The notes under the pieces: generated by a model
Told to the model about the DNA's origin: nothing
The model's database searches: none
The model's input: the letters and a program-made list of their open reading frames with translations, nothing else
Assembly: GCA_035273665.1 (NCBI GenBank)
Contig: DATEOW010000038.1
Location: 5,420-69,419, forward strand
From: DATEEW01 sp035273665
Lineage (GTDB): Bacteria > Pseudomonadota > Gammaproteobacteria > Burkholderiales > SG8-39
Direction: 5' to 3'
DNA: 64,000 nucleotides
Shown: positions 43,726 to 52,298 of the stretch, in pieces
How positions within the stretch are numbered: the first letter of the stretch is position 1
How the letters are laid out: every line of letters starts with the position of its first letter
Position numbers and translations under genes: made by a program

Positions 43726-44297
43726 GGCGACGGCAGATCGGCCTGTAGGCGCGTGAGAATGCGCTCATGCGCCGTCCCCAACGCCTTGACGAAGGCTTCC
43801 GGGCGGGGCGCCTCCAAGTCCACGCGCTCGGCGTATTCGCGCTCGAATACAACATGCGGCGTCGGCCGCGAAGCGGTCAACTTGTAATGCATTCGTAAGA
43901 CCGCCTGGCCGGGACGGCTTCGCATGTCGCCATACAGTTCCGGCGCATAGGCCTCAAGCAAATATGACGGCTCGGACAAGCCAAGTTGCGCCGAGCCGTC
44001 TTTGATGCCGAACCATTCAGCGGTGCGATTCATAAGCATCTCTCGCGGTGTCGTCAGCAGCTCGTTGTAAAAATCACTTTCGTATCGCGTTTCGTCGAGG
44101 CGCCATACCAATTGTTTTCCTTCGAACGCGGGCGCCACGTCGAAGCGGCCAAGGCGCGCGTCCAAAGGTTTTGATACCCGCGCGCTTAAGGGTGCCGGCA
44201 AATAACTGCGGATTTCGACCGCCGGTCTGGCCAAATCGCAACCGCTCAATGGAAAAAGCGCGCATCCGCATAGGACACTGAGTAGTCGTTTCATCAT
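43722..44297 (-). CDS. ABC-type transport auxiliary lipoprotein (PqiC-like)
   Basis: A 191-residue lipoprotein with lipobox LSGC (Cys20) after a short signal. The following sequence EIRSYLPAPLSARVSKPLD and RFDVAPAFEGKQLVWRLDETRYESDFYNELLT is typical of the ABC_trans_aux/PqiC group, which accompanies MCE-type lipid transporters. It would sit in the outer membrane, facing the periplasm. It is the last gene of the four-gene MlaE-MlaF-MlaD operon and overlaps the MlaD-like gene by 4 nt. Confidence 0.86.
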   Translation of the reverse strand: MMKRLLSVLCGCALFPLSGCDLARPAVEIRSYLPAPLSARVSKPLDARLGRFDVAPAFEGKQLVWRLDETRYESDFYNELLTTPREMLMNRTAEWFGIKDGSAQLGLSEPSYLLEAYAPELYGDMRSRPGQAVLRMHYKLTASRPTPHVVFEREYAERVDLEAPRPEAFVKALGTAHERILTRLQADLPSP

Positions 44298-45349
44298 TTC
44301 GCGCTGGACGGATCGATTCGCCGGGGCGGGTCTGCGAACACGGCGCCGGGATAGCGTTTAAGGCTTTCGCTCAAGTCGCGCAGGTTTTCGCTGGTGCGGC
44401 GTAGATTGTCGATAATGGTTGCGACATCCTTGTCTTTGCCGGCTGCGGCCTTGTCCAGACTAGCCAAGGTGGAATCGAGGTTTTTGAGTGCGCGCTCAAG
44501 TTCCTCGCCTTCGAGCAGTTCACGCAAACGTCGCATGGATACGGCCGTATCCTCCGGTACGCTATCCAGACTTGGGTCTTCGAGCAATTTTCTTAGACGC
44601 GTGGCGGAAGCCGCCGCGTCACGCATGGTGCTTTGCGCTTCGGGGCCGCCAAGCACAGCTTTCAGGCGGCCGGCGGTGTCGCGCAAGTCACCCACCATTA
44701 CACGCAAGTCCTTCCCGATGTTTTGCACGTCGAGCTGATCAAGCTTCGTGTTGAGCGTGATGAGCAGTGCATCGAGGTCCTGTGCGACTTTCGGCAGGTT
44801 CATATCTTCGAAGTGCGCAAGAAAACGATCGGCACGTTCGAGAATCTGCGTCACGGTACTTGCACCAGAAGGGATATAAAGATGTGCAGGTTGCCAATCG
44901 AAAGGTAGCTTGGGCGAACGTTCTGGAGGCAGATAATCCATTTCAAGAAAGTAGGTCCCCGTGATGCCTTGTGCCGACATGCGCACGCGCAAGCCCTTTT
45001 GAATGAGTTTATCCAAGAGCGCGGGGTCCACTTTGGTGTTGAAACCAGCCTGCTCGAGGTCTAGCTTCGCTTCCACATAGACATATGGTTTGCGTTGCGT
45101 CGGTGGCAGATGGTTCTCGTAGCGATTTGAAGTAAATCCCAATGTAGTGACTTCGCCGATCAGGACGCCGCGATATTTGACCTTTGAACCGACGTCGAGG
45201 CCTTGCACAGTGCCGTTAAAATACGTTTCCACCACGAGCTGCCGGCGGAAGAGACCACCGCCACCGAAGGCGATCACCAACGCGACCAAGAGGGCAATAC
45301 CGATCAGGATAAAAATGCCCAGGCGAAAATAATGTGCTTTCACACTCAC
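44294..45349 (-). CDS. MlaD-like MCE protein
   Basis: A 351-residue protein with one N-terminal membrane anchor (LGIFILIGIALLVALVIAFGG) and an MCE domain (about residues 40-125), for example VETYFNGTVQGLDVGSKVKYRG and GEVTTLGF. The long C-terminal part is helical, with heptad-like repeats (about 190-330). MCE proteins bind lipid between the inner and outer membranes. It is longer than MlaD of E. coli and closer to the single-MCE proteins of Mla-type operons. It overlaps both neighbours by 4 nt, which supports a complex with the ATPase and permease. Confidence 0.9.
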   Translation of the reverse strand: MSVKAHYFRLGIFILIGIALLVALVIAFGGGGLFRRQLVVETYFNGTVQGLDVGSKVKYRGVLIGEVTTLGFTSNRYENHLPPTQRKPYVYVEAKLDLEQAGFNTKVDPALLDKLIQKGLRVRMSAQGITGTYFLEMDYLPPERSPKLPFDWQPAHLYIPSGASTVTQILERADRFLAHFEDMNLPKVAQDLDALLITLNTKLDQLDVQNIGKDLRVMVGDLRDTAGRLKAVLGGPEAQSTMRDAAASATRLRKLLEDPSLDSVPEDTAVSMRRLRELLEGEELERALKNLDSTLASLDKAAAGKDKDVATIIDNLRRTSENLRDLSESLKRYPGAVFADPPRRIDPSSAK

Positions 45350-46134
45350 GTTGCGCTTATCCCTTCTTCATCGGCTTGACGATTGAAGAACTGGCGTACC
45401 TTTGGATTGTCCGTGTGGTCGCGAAGCTCTTGCGGTTTGCCTTCTGCCACGATTCCTTTGCTCTCCTTGTCCAGCATGATTGCCCGATCCGCGATCGCGT
45501 AGATACTTTCTAATTCGTGCGTAATGACAATAAACGTGATGCCAAGCGTGTCTCGTAGTCGCAAGATGAGCCTGTCGATTCCCGCCGACGTAATGGGGTC
45601 GAGGCCTGCGGATGGCTCGTCGAGCAGTACCACCGCCGGATCCAGCGCCAAGGCGCGCGCAATTGCAGCGCGCTTGACCATCCCGCCGGAAATCTGCGCG
45701 GGCTTGTAGTCTTCGAATCCGCTCAACCCCACTAGTGCAAGCTTCATGCGAGCGACGAGTTCAATGGCTTGCGGGCGCATGCCGGTATGCACTTCTAGGG
45801 GCAGGCTGACGTTTTCCAGCAAGGTCATCGACCCGAAAAGTGCACCGAGCTGAAACATCACGCCGATGCTTCGCAAAATCTCGGCTCTTTCCGCTGCGGA
45901 AGCGGTGCTCAGCTCGCGGCCGTGAATGAAAATTCGGCCGGACAGCGGTTCATGCAAACCAATGAGGTGTCGCATCAGGACGCTCTTTCCGGAGCCGGAA
46001 CCACCCAGGATGACAAAGATTTCACCGCGCTTCACCTCAAATGAAACGCCATCATGAATGATGGTCGCGCCCATGCCGCTACGAAGCGCATCGACTTGCA
46101 CAACGGGTTGAGCGGAATCGAAGGTTTTGCGCAT
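45346..46134 (-). CDS. MlaF-like ABC transporter ATPase
   Basis: I start at the ATG at 46134 (MRKTFDSAQPVVQVDALR), 2 nt after the permease stop, giving 262 residues; the frame runs further upstream, into the permease gene, without coding quality. Walker A is LGGSGSGKSVLMRHL, the signature motif ISGGMVKRAAIARAL and Walker B VVLLDEPSAGLD. These match MlaF-type ATPases of lipid transport systems. It would drive lipid transport with MlaE in the inner membrane. The C-terminal extension with PKVRQFFNRQADEEG is usual for the group. Confidence 0.9.
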   Translation of the reverse strand: MRKTFDSAQPVVQVDALRSGMGATIIHDGVSFEVKRGEIFVILGGSGSGKSVLMRHLIGLHEPLSGRIFIHGRELSTASAAERAEILRSIGVMFQLGALFGSMTLLENVSLPLEVHTGMRPQAIELVARMKLALVGLSGFEDYKPAQISGGMVKRAAIARALALDPAVVLLDEPSAGLDPITSAGIDRLILRLRDTLGITFIVITHELESIYAIADRAIMLDKESKGIVAEGKPQELRDHTDNPKVRQFFNRQADEEGISAT

Positions 46135-46136
46135 CG

Positions 46137-47279
46137 CTAAACATTCAAATGGTAATAAAGCACTGCAAAGATGCCGTCCGCGACAACGATCAATACCAAC
46201 GCACTTACTACTGCGCGTGTGGCCGATATGCCAACGGCTGCCGCACCTTGTCCCGTTTGCAAGCCGCGCAAACAACCGACACCTGCGATGAGTAAACCGA
46301 AGACAAAGGACTTCACGAGCCCGCCAAAAAAATCCCCGGGTTGAACCGCTGTGAGCAATTGATTGAAATAAGTCACTAGCGGGATATTAAAAAGCAGCAT
46401 CACCAAGCCGCCGCCTAGTAAACCGATGAGATCGGCGAAGATCGTGAGCAGCGGTGTCATCAGCAAGCCGGCGAGCATTCGCGGCACAACAAGAAAACGG
46501 ACCGGATCGAGACCCATCGTGCTCAATGCGCTGATCTCATCGTTCACTTTCATTGTGCCGATTTCGGCGGCAAAGGCGGCGGCCGAACGCCCGGCTAGCA
46601 AGATCGCTGTCATCAGCGGGCCTAATTCGCGCAATAAGGAGAGCCCGACGAGGTTGGCGACAAATATTTCGGCGCCAAACTGACGCATTGCGACCGCCGA
46701 TTGAAAAGCCATGATGACGCCCATAAGGCATGCGATCAGTGCGACGATAGGTAATGCGTTGACGCCCACTTCTTCCGCGATTGCCAGCGCATCGCGCCAA
46801 CGTAAAGCTTGTGGCCGCCCAAAGGTGTGGCCCAGCGCAACACCGGCCTCGCCTATAAAACCGATCTGCTCCCGCGCCCCTGCGGCAAATCTCGAGCCGA
46901 AGCGCCCTAAGACCTCAATCAGGTTGAGCTTCGTTTGTGCGGAATTTGGCCGAGGGCCAAATTCCTTTGGGTCGAACTGGTTGAGCAGGCTCTGATATGC
47001 CGGGGCTAGGTTCTCTATGTGAGCGGCCTCTCGCCGGGTCCGCAAGAGTTCAACAAAGAGCGCAATGCCAGCCGTATCGCAGTAATCGAGAGCTTCACAA
47101 TCCACAAAGAAAGGTTGGGCAGCGCACTGCCGTGATGCCTCGAACAAGGGCTCCCAAATCCCAGCAACGCTATAGACGTTGAGACTTCCGCACAGGCGAA
47201 ATCGGCAGTCGGCGGCCTTCTCTAAGCGAAGTGCGGGGGGCGCATTCACCGTTTTTGAAGTTCTCATTGCTAGAGACAT
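46137..47279 (-). CDS. MlaE-like permease with N-terminal STAS domain
   Basis: The ATG at 47279 is preceded by AAGGGTGGGA; a GTG at 47285 is an alternative. The product has 380 residues. The N-terminal 120 residues form a STAS-like domain, for example FVDCEALDYCDTAGIALFVELL, fused to the MlaE permease with about five helices and the motifs AFQSAVAMRQFGAEIFVANLVG and EIGTMKVNDEISALSTMGLDP. In the classic Mla system the STAS protein MlaB is separate, so this fusion replaces it. It is the first gene of the operon and is divergent from the CDF-like gene at 47386. Confidence 0.9.
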   Translation of the reverse strand: MSLAMRTSKTVNAPPALRLEKAADCRFRLCGSLNVYSVAGIWEPLFEASRQCAAQPFFVDCEALDYCDTAGIALFVELLRTRREAAHIENLAPAYQSLLNQFDPKEFGPRPNSAQTKLNLIEVLGRFGSRFAAGAREQIGFIGEAGVALGHTFGRPQALRWRDALAIAEEVGVNALPIVALIACLMGVIMAFQSAVAMRQFGAEIFVANLVGLSLLRELGPLMTAILLAGRSAAAFAAEIGTMKVNDEISALSTMGLDPVRFLVVPRMLAGLLMTPLLTIFADLIGLLGGGLVMLLFNIPLVTYFNQLLTAVQPGDFFGGLVKSFVFGLLIAGVGCLRGLQTGQGAAAVGISATRAVVSALVLIVVADGIFAVLYYHLNV

Positions 47280-47385
47280 TCCCACCCTTCTGCAAACGGC
47301 GGACCGGTTGGCGAGGTATGGCAGGCCCGAGCAGCCGCGGTGCTAGGCCAGGGCAGTCGACCGCGGGGGGAGATAGAATGGCGGC

Positions 47386-48021
47386 ATGAGCGCCGCTTGC
47401 CGTCCGCCCTCACCAGACGCCGATTTTCGCCGCGTGCTTTGGTGGGCTTTGGCGATCAACCTAGCCATGTTCCTCATCGAGGTCTTCAGTGGACTGCATG
47501 CCCGGTCGACGTCGCTGCTGGCCGATGCCGTGGATTTTTTTGGCGACGCAACCAATTACGCGATTAGCCTGCTGGTTCTGCCGATGGGCTTAATCTGGCG
47601 GGCGCGTGCCGCCTACTTCAAAGGCTTGACCATGCTTTTGTACGGCATTGCCATACTTGTTTATGTTGGCTATAGCGTCGTGCAAAGCGTGCTTCCCAAT
47701 CCGCATACCATGGGCATCGTGGGCGCTCTCGCATTTCTGAGCAATCTCGCGGTCGCTTTTCTGTTGTATCGTTTCCGGCGGGGAGATTCAAATATGCGAT
47801 CGGTGTGGCTTTGCACGCGTAACGACGTGCTGGGGAATCTGGCCGTAATTTGTGCCGCGTTGGGTGTGTTTGGTACGCAATCCGGATGGCCCGATCATGG
47901 TGTCGCGGTCGTGATGGCTTTGCTCGCATTGACTTCCGCCGTCAGTGTGTTGCGCCAATCACGGGCGGAAATGCGCGGCGAAGCACCACCTGCCGATGAG
48001 CATTTCGGCCACGGACATTAG
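47386..48021 (+). CDS. Short CDF-like cation transporter
   Basis: A 211-residue protein with six membrane helices and the metal-site pattern LLADAVDFFGDATNY in helix 2 and RNDVLGNLAVI in helix 5, typical of the cation diffusion facilitator family. It ends with a His-rich tail (HFGHGH) shortly after helix 6 and lacks the usual cytoplasmic domain, so it is shorter than most CzcD-like transporters. It may export zinc or another divalent metal. The next gene begins 3 nt later. Confidence 0.8.
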   Translation: MSAACRPPSPDADFRRVLWWALAINLAMFLIEVFSGLHARSTSLLADAVDFFGDATNYAISLLVLPMGLIWRARAAYFKGLTMLLYGIAILVYVGYSVVQSVLPNPHTMGIVGALAFLSNLAVAFLLYRFRRGDSNMRSVWLCTRNDVLGNLAVICAALGVFGTQSGWPDHGVAVVMALLALTSAVSVLRQSRAEMRGEAPPADEHFGHGH

Positions 48022-48023
48022 TC

Positions 48024-48716
48024 ATGCTCAGTACGTTCCAGTGGTTGGGCAACGATGTTGTCGCTGCGATCCTCGCGGCGACAATGCTACTCGGCTATCG
48101 AATCTTTATTCGCGCGAAGCTCAAGAGGGACCCTTTCTACACGGTGCAATCGGTCAATGCGATCGCTCGTGCGGCTTGGGTAGAGAGCGTGATGTCTGAG
48201 CCTGGCAAAGAAGTGCTGGCCGTGCAGACGCTACGAAATTCGATCATGGGGCCTACGTTTTTAGCATCTACCGCCGTGCTGCTCATCATCGGCACCTTGA
48301 CGCTGTCAGGGCAAGGCTCAAATCTGGCGGGTACTTGGCACGCGCTCAATTTATCCGGGTCGCTGCAGACGGAAGTGTTCGTGGGCAAGCTCATGCTGCT
48401 TCTACTCGATTTCTTTATTGCTTTTTTTGCCTTCACGATGGCAATTCGTATGTTCATTCATGTGGGTTACATGATTAACGTTCCTGCGGCACGCCAAAAT
48501 CCGGCGATCACGCCGCGCTACGTCAGTTTCCATTTGAATCGTGCCGGGCGTTTCCACACCGTCGGCATGCGCGCATACTATTATTCCGTTCCACTGGTGT
48601 TCTGGCTCTTCGGTCCTTATCTCATGCTCGTCGCCACAGTGATCTTGGTCTTCTTGATGCATCGCCTGGATCGCGCGCCAAAAATCGAAACCGAAACAAT
48701 TTCCCCTTCAGATTGA
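48024..48716 (+). CDS. DUF599 family membrane protein
   Basis: A 230-residue integral membrane protein of the DUF599 type with about four helices. Its pattern, for example [35 protein letters not shown] and [16 protein letters not shown] with [16 protein letters not shown], is that of this uncharacterised family. No catalytic or binding motif is seen. It lies between a CDF-like transporter and an SDR gene and probably shares their transcript. Confidence 0.85.
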   Translation: MLSTFQWLGNDVVAAILAATMLLGYRIFIRAKLKRDPFYTVQSVNAIARAAWVESVMSEPGKEVLAVQTLRNSIMGPTFLASTAVLLIIGTLTLSGQGSNLAGTWHALNLSGSLQTEVFVGKLMLLLLDFFIAFFAFTMAIRMFIHVGYMINVPAARQNPAITPRYVSFHLNRAGRFHTVGMRAYYYSVPLVFWLFGPYLMLVATVILVFLMHRLDRAPKIETETISPSD

Positions 48717-48717
48717 T

Positions 48718-49488
48718 ATGACTGCTCATTCGACCGCTCATTCCCGCATTGCCCTTGTTACGGGGGCTGGAAGCGGCATCGGCAAAGCCGCAGCCTTAGC
48801 TCTTTTGGAAGACGGCTACCGGGTCGTGTTGGTCGGGCGCCGCCAAGAGCCGCTCGATGAAACGATTGTCGCTTCAGGCCAGGCGGCGGTACGCGCTACC
48901 GCACTCACCGGGGATGTGTCGGATCCTATTGCGGTGCGGTCGATTTTCGCCCGGGTAAAAAGTACTTTCGGTCGGCTCGATGTGTTGTTCAACAACGCCG
49001 GTGTGAGCGCCTTCGCTGCGTCGATCGAAGAAGTTCCTTATGAACAGTGGCAAAAGGTCGTTGATATCAACCTGACCGGTGTGTTCCTTTGCACGCAGGA
49101 AGCTTTCAAAATAATGAAAGACCAAACGCCGCGCGGTGGCCGCATCATCAACAACGGCTCGATTTCGGCGCAGGTTCCTCGGCCTACTTCCGCCCCCTAT
49201 ACGGCAACCAAACATGCAATCACGGGGCTGACAAAATCGACATCGCTCGACGGCCGTAAATACGATATTGCGTGCGGTCAGATCGACATCGGCAACGCTG
49301 CAACGGAGATGGTGGCCAAGATGCCAAGCGGTGTGCCCCAAGCCAATGGCGAAATGGCGATGGAGCCGCTGATGGATGTGAAGCATGTGGTGAAGGCGAT
49401 CGTCTATATGGCGAACCTGCCCTTAGAAGCCAACGTGCAATCGATGACGATACTCGCAACGAAGATGCCCTTTATCGGGCGCGGCTAG
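48718..49488 (+). CDS. SDR family oxidoreductase
   Basis: A 256-residue classical short-chain dehydrogenase. The cofactor loop is [20 protein letters not shown] is in FNNAGVSAF, and the catalytic Tyr-Lys is in YTATKHAI, with Ser in [12 protein letters not shown]. Arg in VGRRQEP after strand beta 2 suggests NADP(H) preference. The substrate is unknown. It follows 1 nt after the DUF599 gene, and its 3' end overlaps the converging membrane-protein gene by 17 nt. Confidence 0.9.
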   Translation: MTAHSTAHSRIALVTGAGSGIGKAAALALLEDGYRVVLVGRRQEPLDETIVASGQAAVRATALTGDVSDPIAVRSIFARVKSTFGRLDVLFNNAGVSAFAASIEEVPYEQWQKVVDINLTGVFLCTQEAFKIMKDQTPRGGRIINNGSISAQVPRPTSAPYTATKHAITGLTKSTSLDGRKYDIACGQIDIGNAATEMVAKMPSGVPQANGEMAMEPLMDVKHVVKAIVYMANLPLEANVQSMTILATKMPFIGRG

Positions 49489-49996
49489 CTGCGCTCCGCA
49501 GTTCTTCGGCATAACTGCCCGGCATATAAGCCGCAGCCAAGAGAAAGGGAATCGCGAGGCTGTAAAAAAATGTCGCCCCGGACAGTATTCCGATCACATC
49601 CGGCGCAGCGATGCCAGGTTGGGCGACGGCGAAATGTCCTAGACGCAGGCATTGAAAAAAAGCGAGCGCACCGACCCCAATAACGGCGACTTTGATGCCC
49701 GCCGGGCAAGCGGCCGTCAAGGCTCTTACCTCAACCCATCTCATGGCAGTCAATTTTTTCCATGTGCGCTGTCCGGGTCGGACCAGCGCGCTATATTCGT
49801 CCAATAAGTGCAGCAGGACGGCGCATACGCCAAGCGATGCGATAAATAGCAATACGGCCGAAAACTTGATGAAAAAATTGACACCGATGTTGTGCAACAA
49901 CATCGCGGACAGAAAAACGCATACGCTCATCGCGCTGATGGCGCCGAGTGCAAGTCGGAACAACAAACGCTTTCTTCCGCTGAATCGAGCCCGCAT
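49472..49996 (-). CDS. Hypothetical membrane protein
   Basis: A 174-residue protein with four predicted helices: [52 protein letters not shown] and [19 protein letters not shown] basic N-terminus ([14 protein letters not shown]) suggests the start lies in the cytoplasm. I recognise no family and no catalytic motif. The gene converges with the SDR gene and is divergent from the mutarotase at 50096. Confidence 0.65.
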   Translation of the reverse strand: MRARFSGRKRLLFRLALGAISAMSVCVFLSAMLLHNIGVNFFIKFSAVLLFIASLGVCAVLLHLLDEYSALVRPGQRTWKKLTAMRWVEVRALTAACPAGIKVAVIGVGALAFFQCLRLGHFAVAQPGIAAPDVIGILSGATFFYSLAIPFLLAAAYMPGSYAEELRSAASRAR

Positions 49997-50095
49997 TGGG
50001 CACCCCTAAAAATCAGTGAACAGCGATTCTATGACGATTGGCATGCGGCACCCAATTTGCGTGCAACGCAGTATGGCGAGAACCGGAGAAGCAGA

Positions 50096-50944
50096 ATGAA
50101 GGAAGCAATCGAAACCATCGATTTTCACGGGCTGGAGGCCTTGAGACTGACCGCGCCTTCGGGAGCCAGTGCCATCGTTTCCCTCTACGGCGCGCAAGTA
50201 CTTTCATGGACGACGCCGGACAAGCGCGAACGTCTGTTTTTAAGTGATGCTGCCGTATTCGACATGCAGACCGCTATCCGGGGGGGTATGCCGATTTCCT
50301 TTCCGCAGTTCTCCGGTCTGGGCGATTTGCCCAAGCACGGGTTTCTGCGAAAGCATCTCTGGACGGTGACGGAGCGTAACCATCGCGACGGTTACGTCAT
50401 GGTTTCACTCGCTTGCCGCGATGACGACGCCACCCGACGGATATGGCCGCATTCTTTCAGCGCAGAACTATCCGTGGCCTTAGAGGCGGCACGCCTGGAT
50501 GTCGAATTGTCGGTGGAAAATATCGGCGATGGGCCCTTTGCTTTCACTGCGGCTTTGCACACCTATCTACAGGTCGACGAAGTGGAAAATGCCGTCTTGG
50601 AGGGTTTGTACGGCTTTCAGTATCGCGACGCCCTGGATGGCGACAAAATCAAGAAGGACAGTGGCCCGACCTTGCACGTCTCCGGCCCGATTGACCGGGT
50701 TTACCACGATGCCAATCGATCTCTGCTTCTGCGCGACGGGCAACACAGTCTCGGTATTCAGAACGAAGGGTTTCCCGACACGGTAATCTGGAACCCATGG
50801 GAAGCGCTTTGCGCCGAACTACCCGATATGCCGAAGCTCGGCTTCCGGCACATGCTATGTGTGGAGGCCGCCGCGGCGCAACGCCCGGTTAGCGTTCAAC
50901 CGGGCGAAACATGGTGGGGGCGGCAAACCCTCGTTGCACTTTGA
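50096..50944 (+). CDS. D-hexose-6-phosphate mutarotase (YeaD-like)
   Basis: I use the ATG at 50096, which has CCGGAGAAGCAGA as a ribosome binding site and gives 282 residues. The frame opens at 49892, but the added residues overlap the neighbouring gene. The galactose-mutarotase fold is evident from LYGAQVLSWTTPDKRERLFLS, GGMPISFPQFSGLGDLPKHGFLR (catalytic His) and AALHTYLQVD, with VVWNPWEAL-like VIWNPWEALC. It equilibrates anomers of glucose-6-phosphate. No pathway context is visible. Confidence 0.88.
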   Translation: MKEAIETIDFHGLEALRLTAPSGASAIVSLYGAQVLSWTTPDKRERLFLSDAAVFDMQTAIRGGMPISFPQFSGLGDLPKHGFLRKHLWTVTERNHRDGYVMVSLACRDDDATRRIWPHSFSAELSVALEAARLDVELSVENIGDGPFAFTAALHTYLQVDEVENAVLEGLYGFQYRDALDGDKIKKDSGPTLHVSGPIDRVYHDANRSLLLRDGQHSLGIQNEGFPDTVIWNPWEALCAELPDMPKLGFRHMLCVEAAAAQRPVSVQPGETWWGRQTLVAL

Positions 50945-50951
50945 AAAATGG

Positions 50952-51398
50952 TCACGCCGTCCGCGTCAGCAAGCGGTCGAGGCTATTGGCGAAAGCTTGC
51001 CGGTCGCTCTGACTGAATGCGGCGGGGCCGCCTGTTTCAATACCACTGCCGCGCAAACCGTCCATGAAATCGCGCATGTTTAGAAACTCGCGAATATTTT
51101 CTTTGGAGTACAACTCGCCGCGCGGGTTTAATGCGTGAGCACCTTTGTCGATGATCGCAGCGGCGAGGGGGATATCGGCGGTGATAATGAGATCCCCCGG
51201 TTGGGCGACATCGACGATGTATTGATCGGCTACATCGAAACCTTGCGGCACCTGGATCGCCTTAATAAAAGGCGAAGGCGGCGTCCTCAACCATTTGTTG
51301 GCCACCAACACGACTGGAATCTGCTTGCGCTCCGCAGCTCGAAAGAGAATTTCCTTGACCACTGCAGGACAAGCGTCGGCATCGACCCAAATGTTCAT
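50952..51398 (-). CDS. YaiI/YqxD family protein (DUF188)
   Basis: A 148-residue protein with the N-terminus [18 protein letters not shown] and the patch [21 protein letters not shown] followed by LNPRGELYS, which define the YaiI/YqxD (DUF188) family of PIN-like proteins. The acidic residues Asp6 and Asp8 fit a metal site. The function is unknown. It overlaps the YchJ-like gene by 4 nt and lies 7 nt from the end of the converging mutarotase gene. Confidence 0.92.
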   Translation of the reverse strand: MNIWVDADACPAVVKEILFRAAERKQIPVVLVANKWLRTPPSPFIKAIQVPQGFDVADQYIVDVAQPGDLIITADIPLAAAIIDKGAHALNPRGELYSKENIREFLNMRDFMDGLRGSGIETGGPAAFSQSDRQAFANSLDRLLTRTA

Positions 51399-51778
51399 TC
51401 CCTTGTTTCCTCGGCCGCGACGTAGAACCAGCGCCCCTCTTCGCGTACAAACCGGCTAAGTTCGTGTACTCGGCCGGCGCGTCCATTGAGTTTGCAGCGT
51501 GCGACGAATTCCACCAGGGCATCATCTGGTCCCAGGAGCTGATGTCTTTTCACCTCCAGCCCAAGCCACTTTAGTTTCGGATCAAAGTCGAGCGAGGAGG
51601 GACGAGTAGACGGATGCCACGTATCGAGTAGATACGATTGAAGGGCTTGCGCGTAGGCGCTATACCGGGAGCGCATCAGCGCTTCGGCAGTGGGCGCGGC
51701 CGCTCCGGCATGCAGCCGGCCGCAGCAGGATTGAAGCGTCTCGCCGCTGCCGCAGGGGCAGGGTAGTTGAGCATTCAT
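51395..51778 (-). CDS. YchJ-like SEC-C motif protein
   Basis: A 127-residue protein of the UPF0225/YchJ type. The N-terminal SEC-C zinc motif [17 protein letters not shown] is followed by the YchJ core [30 protein letters not shown] and [27 protein letters not shown] motifs bind zinc and often contact proteins. Function is unknown. It starts about 33 nt from a strong terminator-like hairpin and overlaps the downstream YaiI-like gene. Confidence 0.92.
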   Translation of the reverse strand: MNAQLPCPCGSGETLQSCCGRLHAGAAAPTAEALMRSRYSAYAQALQSYLLDTWHPSTRPSSLDFDPKLKWLGLEVKRHQLLGPDDALVEFVARCKLNGRAGRVHELSRFVREEGRWFYVAAEETRE

Positions 51779-51810
51779 GGTAGGAGGGATGGTGCGCGTG
51801 ACAATAAAGC

Positions 51811-51847
51811 ATAAAGGATCGGCCGCACGAGGCGGCCGATCCTTTAT
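51811..51847 (-). terminator. Rho-independent terminator of the gene at 51867
   Basis: A perfect 16-bp inverted repeat (51811-51826 against 51832-51847) with a 5-nt loop. The stem has a GC-rich centre (CGGCCGC) and AT-rich ends that provide a U-rich stretch (TTTAT followed by GCTTTATTG) on the minus strand. It lies about 20 nt after the stop of the hypothetical gene. Confidence 0.8.
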
Positions 51848-51866
51848 AGATGACAGAGAGGAAAGA

Positions 51867-52217
51867 CTAGTTGTGCTTTTGCTTGGCCGCGCTTAACCAG
51901 ACGTCGCCTTCCGCGCCAAAACCGAATTTTTCACCATGGAGCCTGGACAGCCGCAAGAGCGCTTCGGCGACGTCCGGCGGAAAGCCCTGGCGATTGCCAC
52001 GCTCATCGATCAGCAAACGTTCCATATAGGCGTCAAAAGCAGGACTGCCCCAATAACCCGCGAGAGTTTGCGCAATTCGATCGAAGCGGCCTTCGATGAT
52101 TGCCAATGCATGGTCGGTAAAGTTTTGCGCCGCATTGTCCGAGCCGTCGGACTCGGACTCGGCGATCCAATGCAGTTCATTGGAAAACACTGCGAGCGGA
52201 TTGACTTCCATGTTCAT
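51867..52217 (-). CDS. Hypothetical protein
   Basis: A 116-residue acidic, soluble protein I do not recognise. It has no signal or membrane segment. Its middle part (FTDHALAIIEGRFDRIAQTLAG) looks helical and the end (GEKFGFGAEGDVWLSAAKQ) is rich in Gly. It is a single-gene unit with its own terminator at 51811-51847. Confidence 0.6.
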   Translation of the reverse strand: MNMEVNPLAVFSNELHWIAESESDGSDNAAQNFTDHALAIIEGRFDRIAQTLAGYWGSPAFDAYMERLLIDERGNRQGFPPDVAEALLRLSRLHGEKFGFGAEGDVWLSAAKQKHN

Positions 52218-52298
52218 GTACTCTCCCCTAGCCTTTGTCGGGCCTTTGCAACAAAGGATAATCCGCGGTTAGGGGCAGTTCAAGACCGTTCGTCGGGG

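Noticed and set aside
46135..46275. Upstream extension of the MlaF-like gene
   Set aside because: The added residues fall inside the permease gene on the same strand and look like an out-of-frame shadow.
49892..50095. Upstream extension of the mutarotase frame (68 residues)
   Set aside because: The extension overlaps the opposite gene at 49472, has poor coding character, and the ATG at 50096 has a good ribosome binding site.
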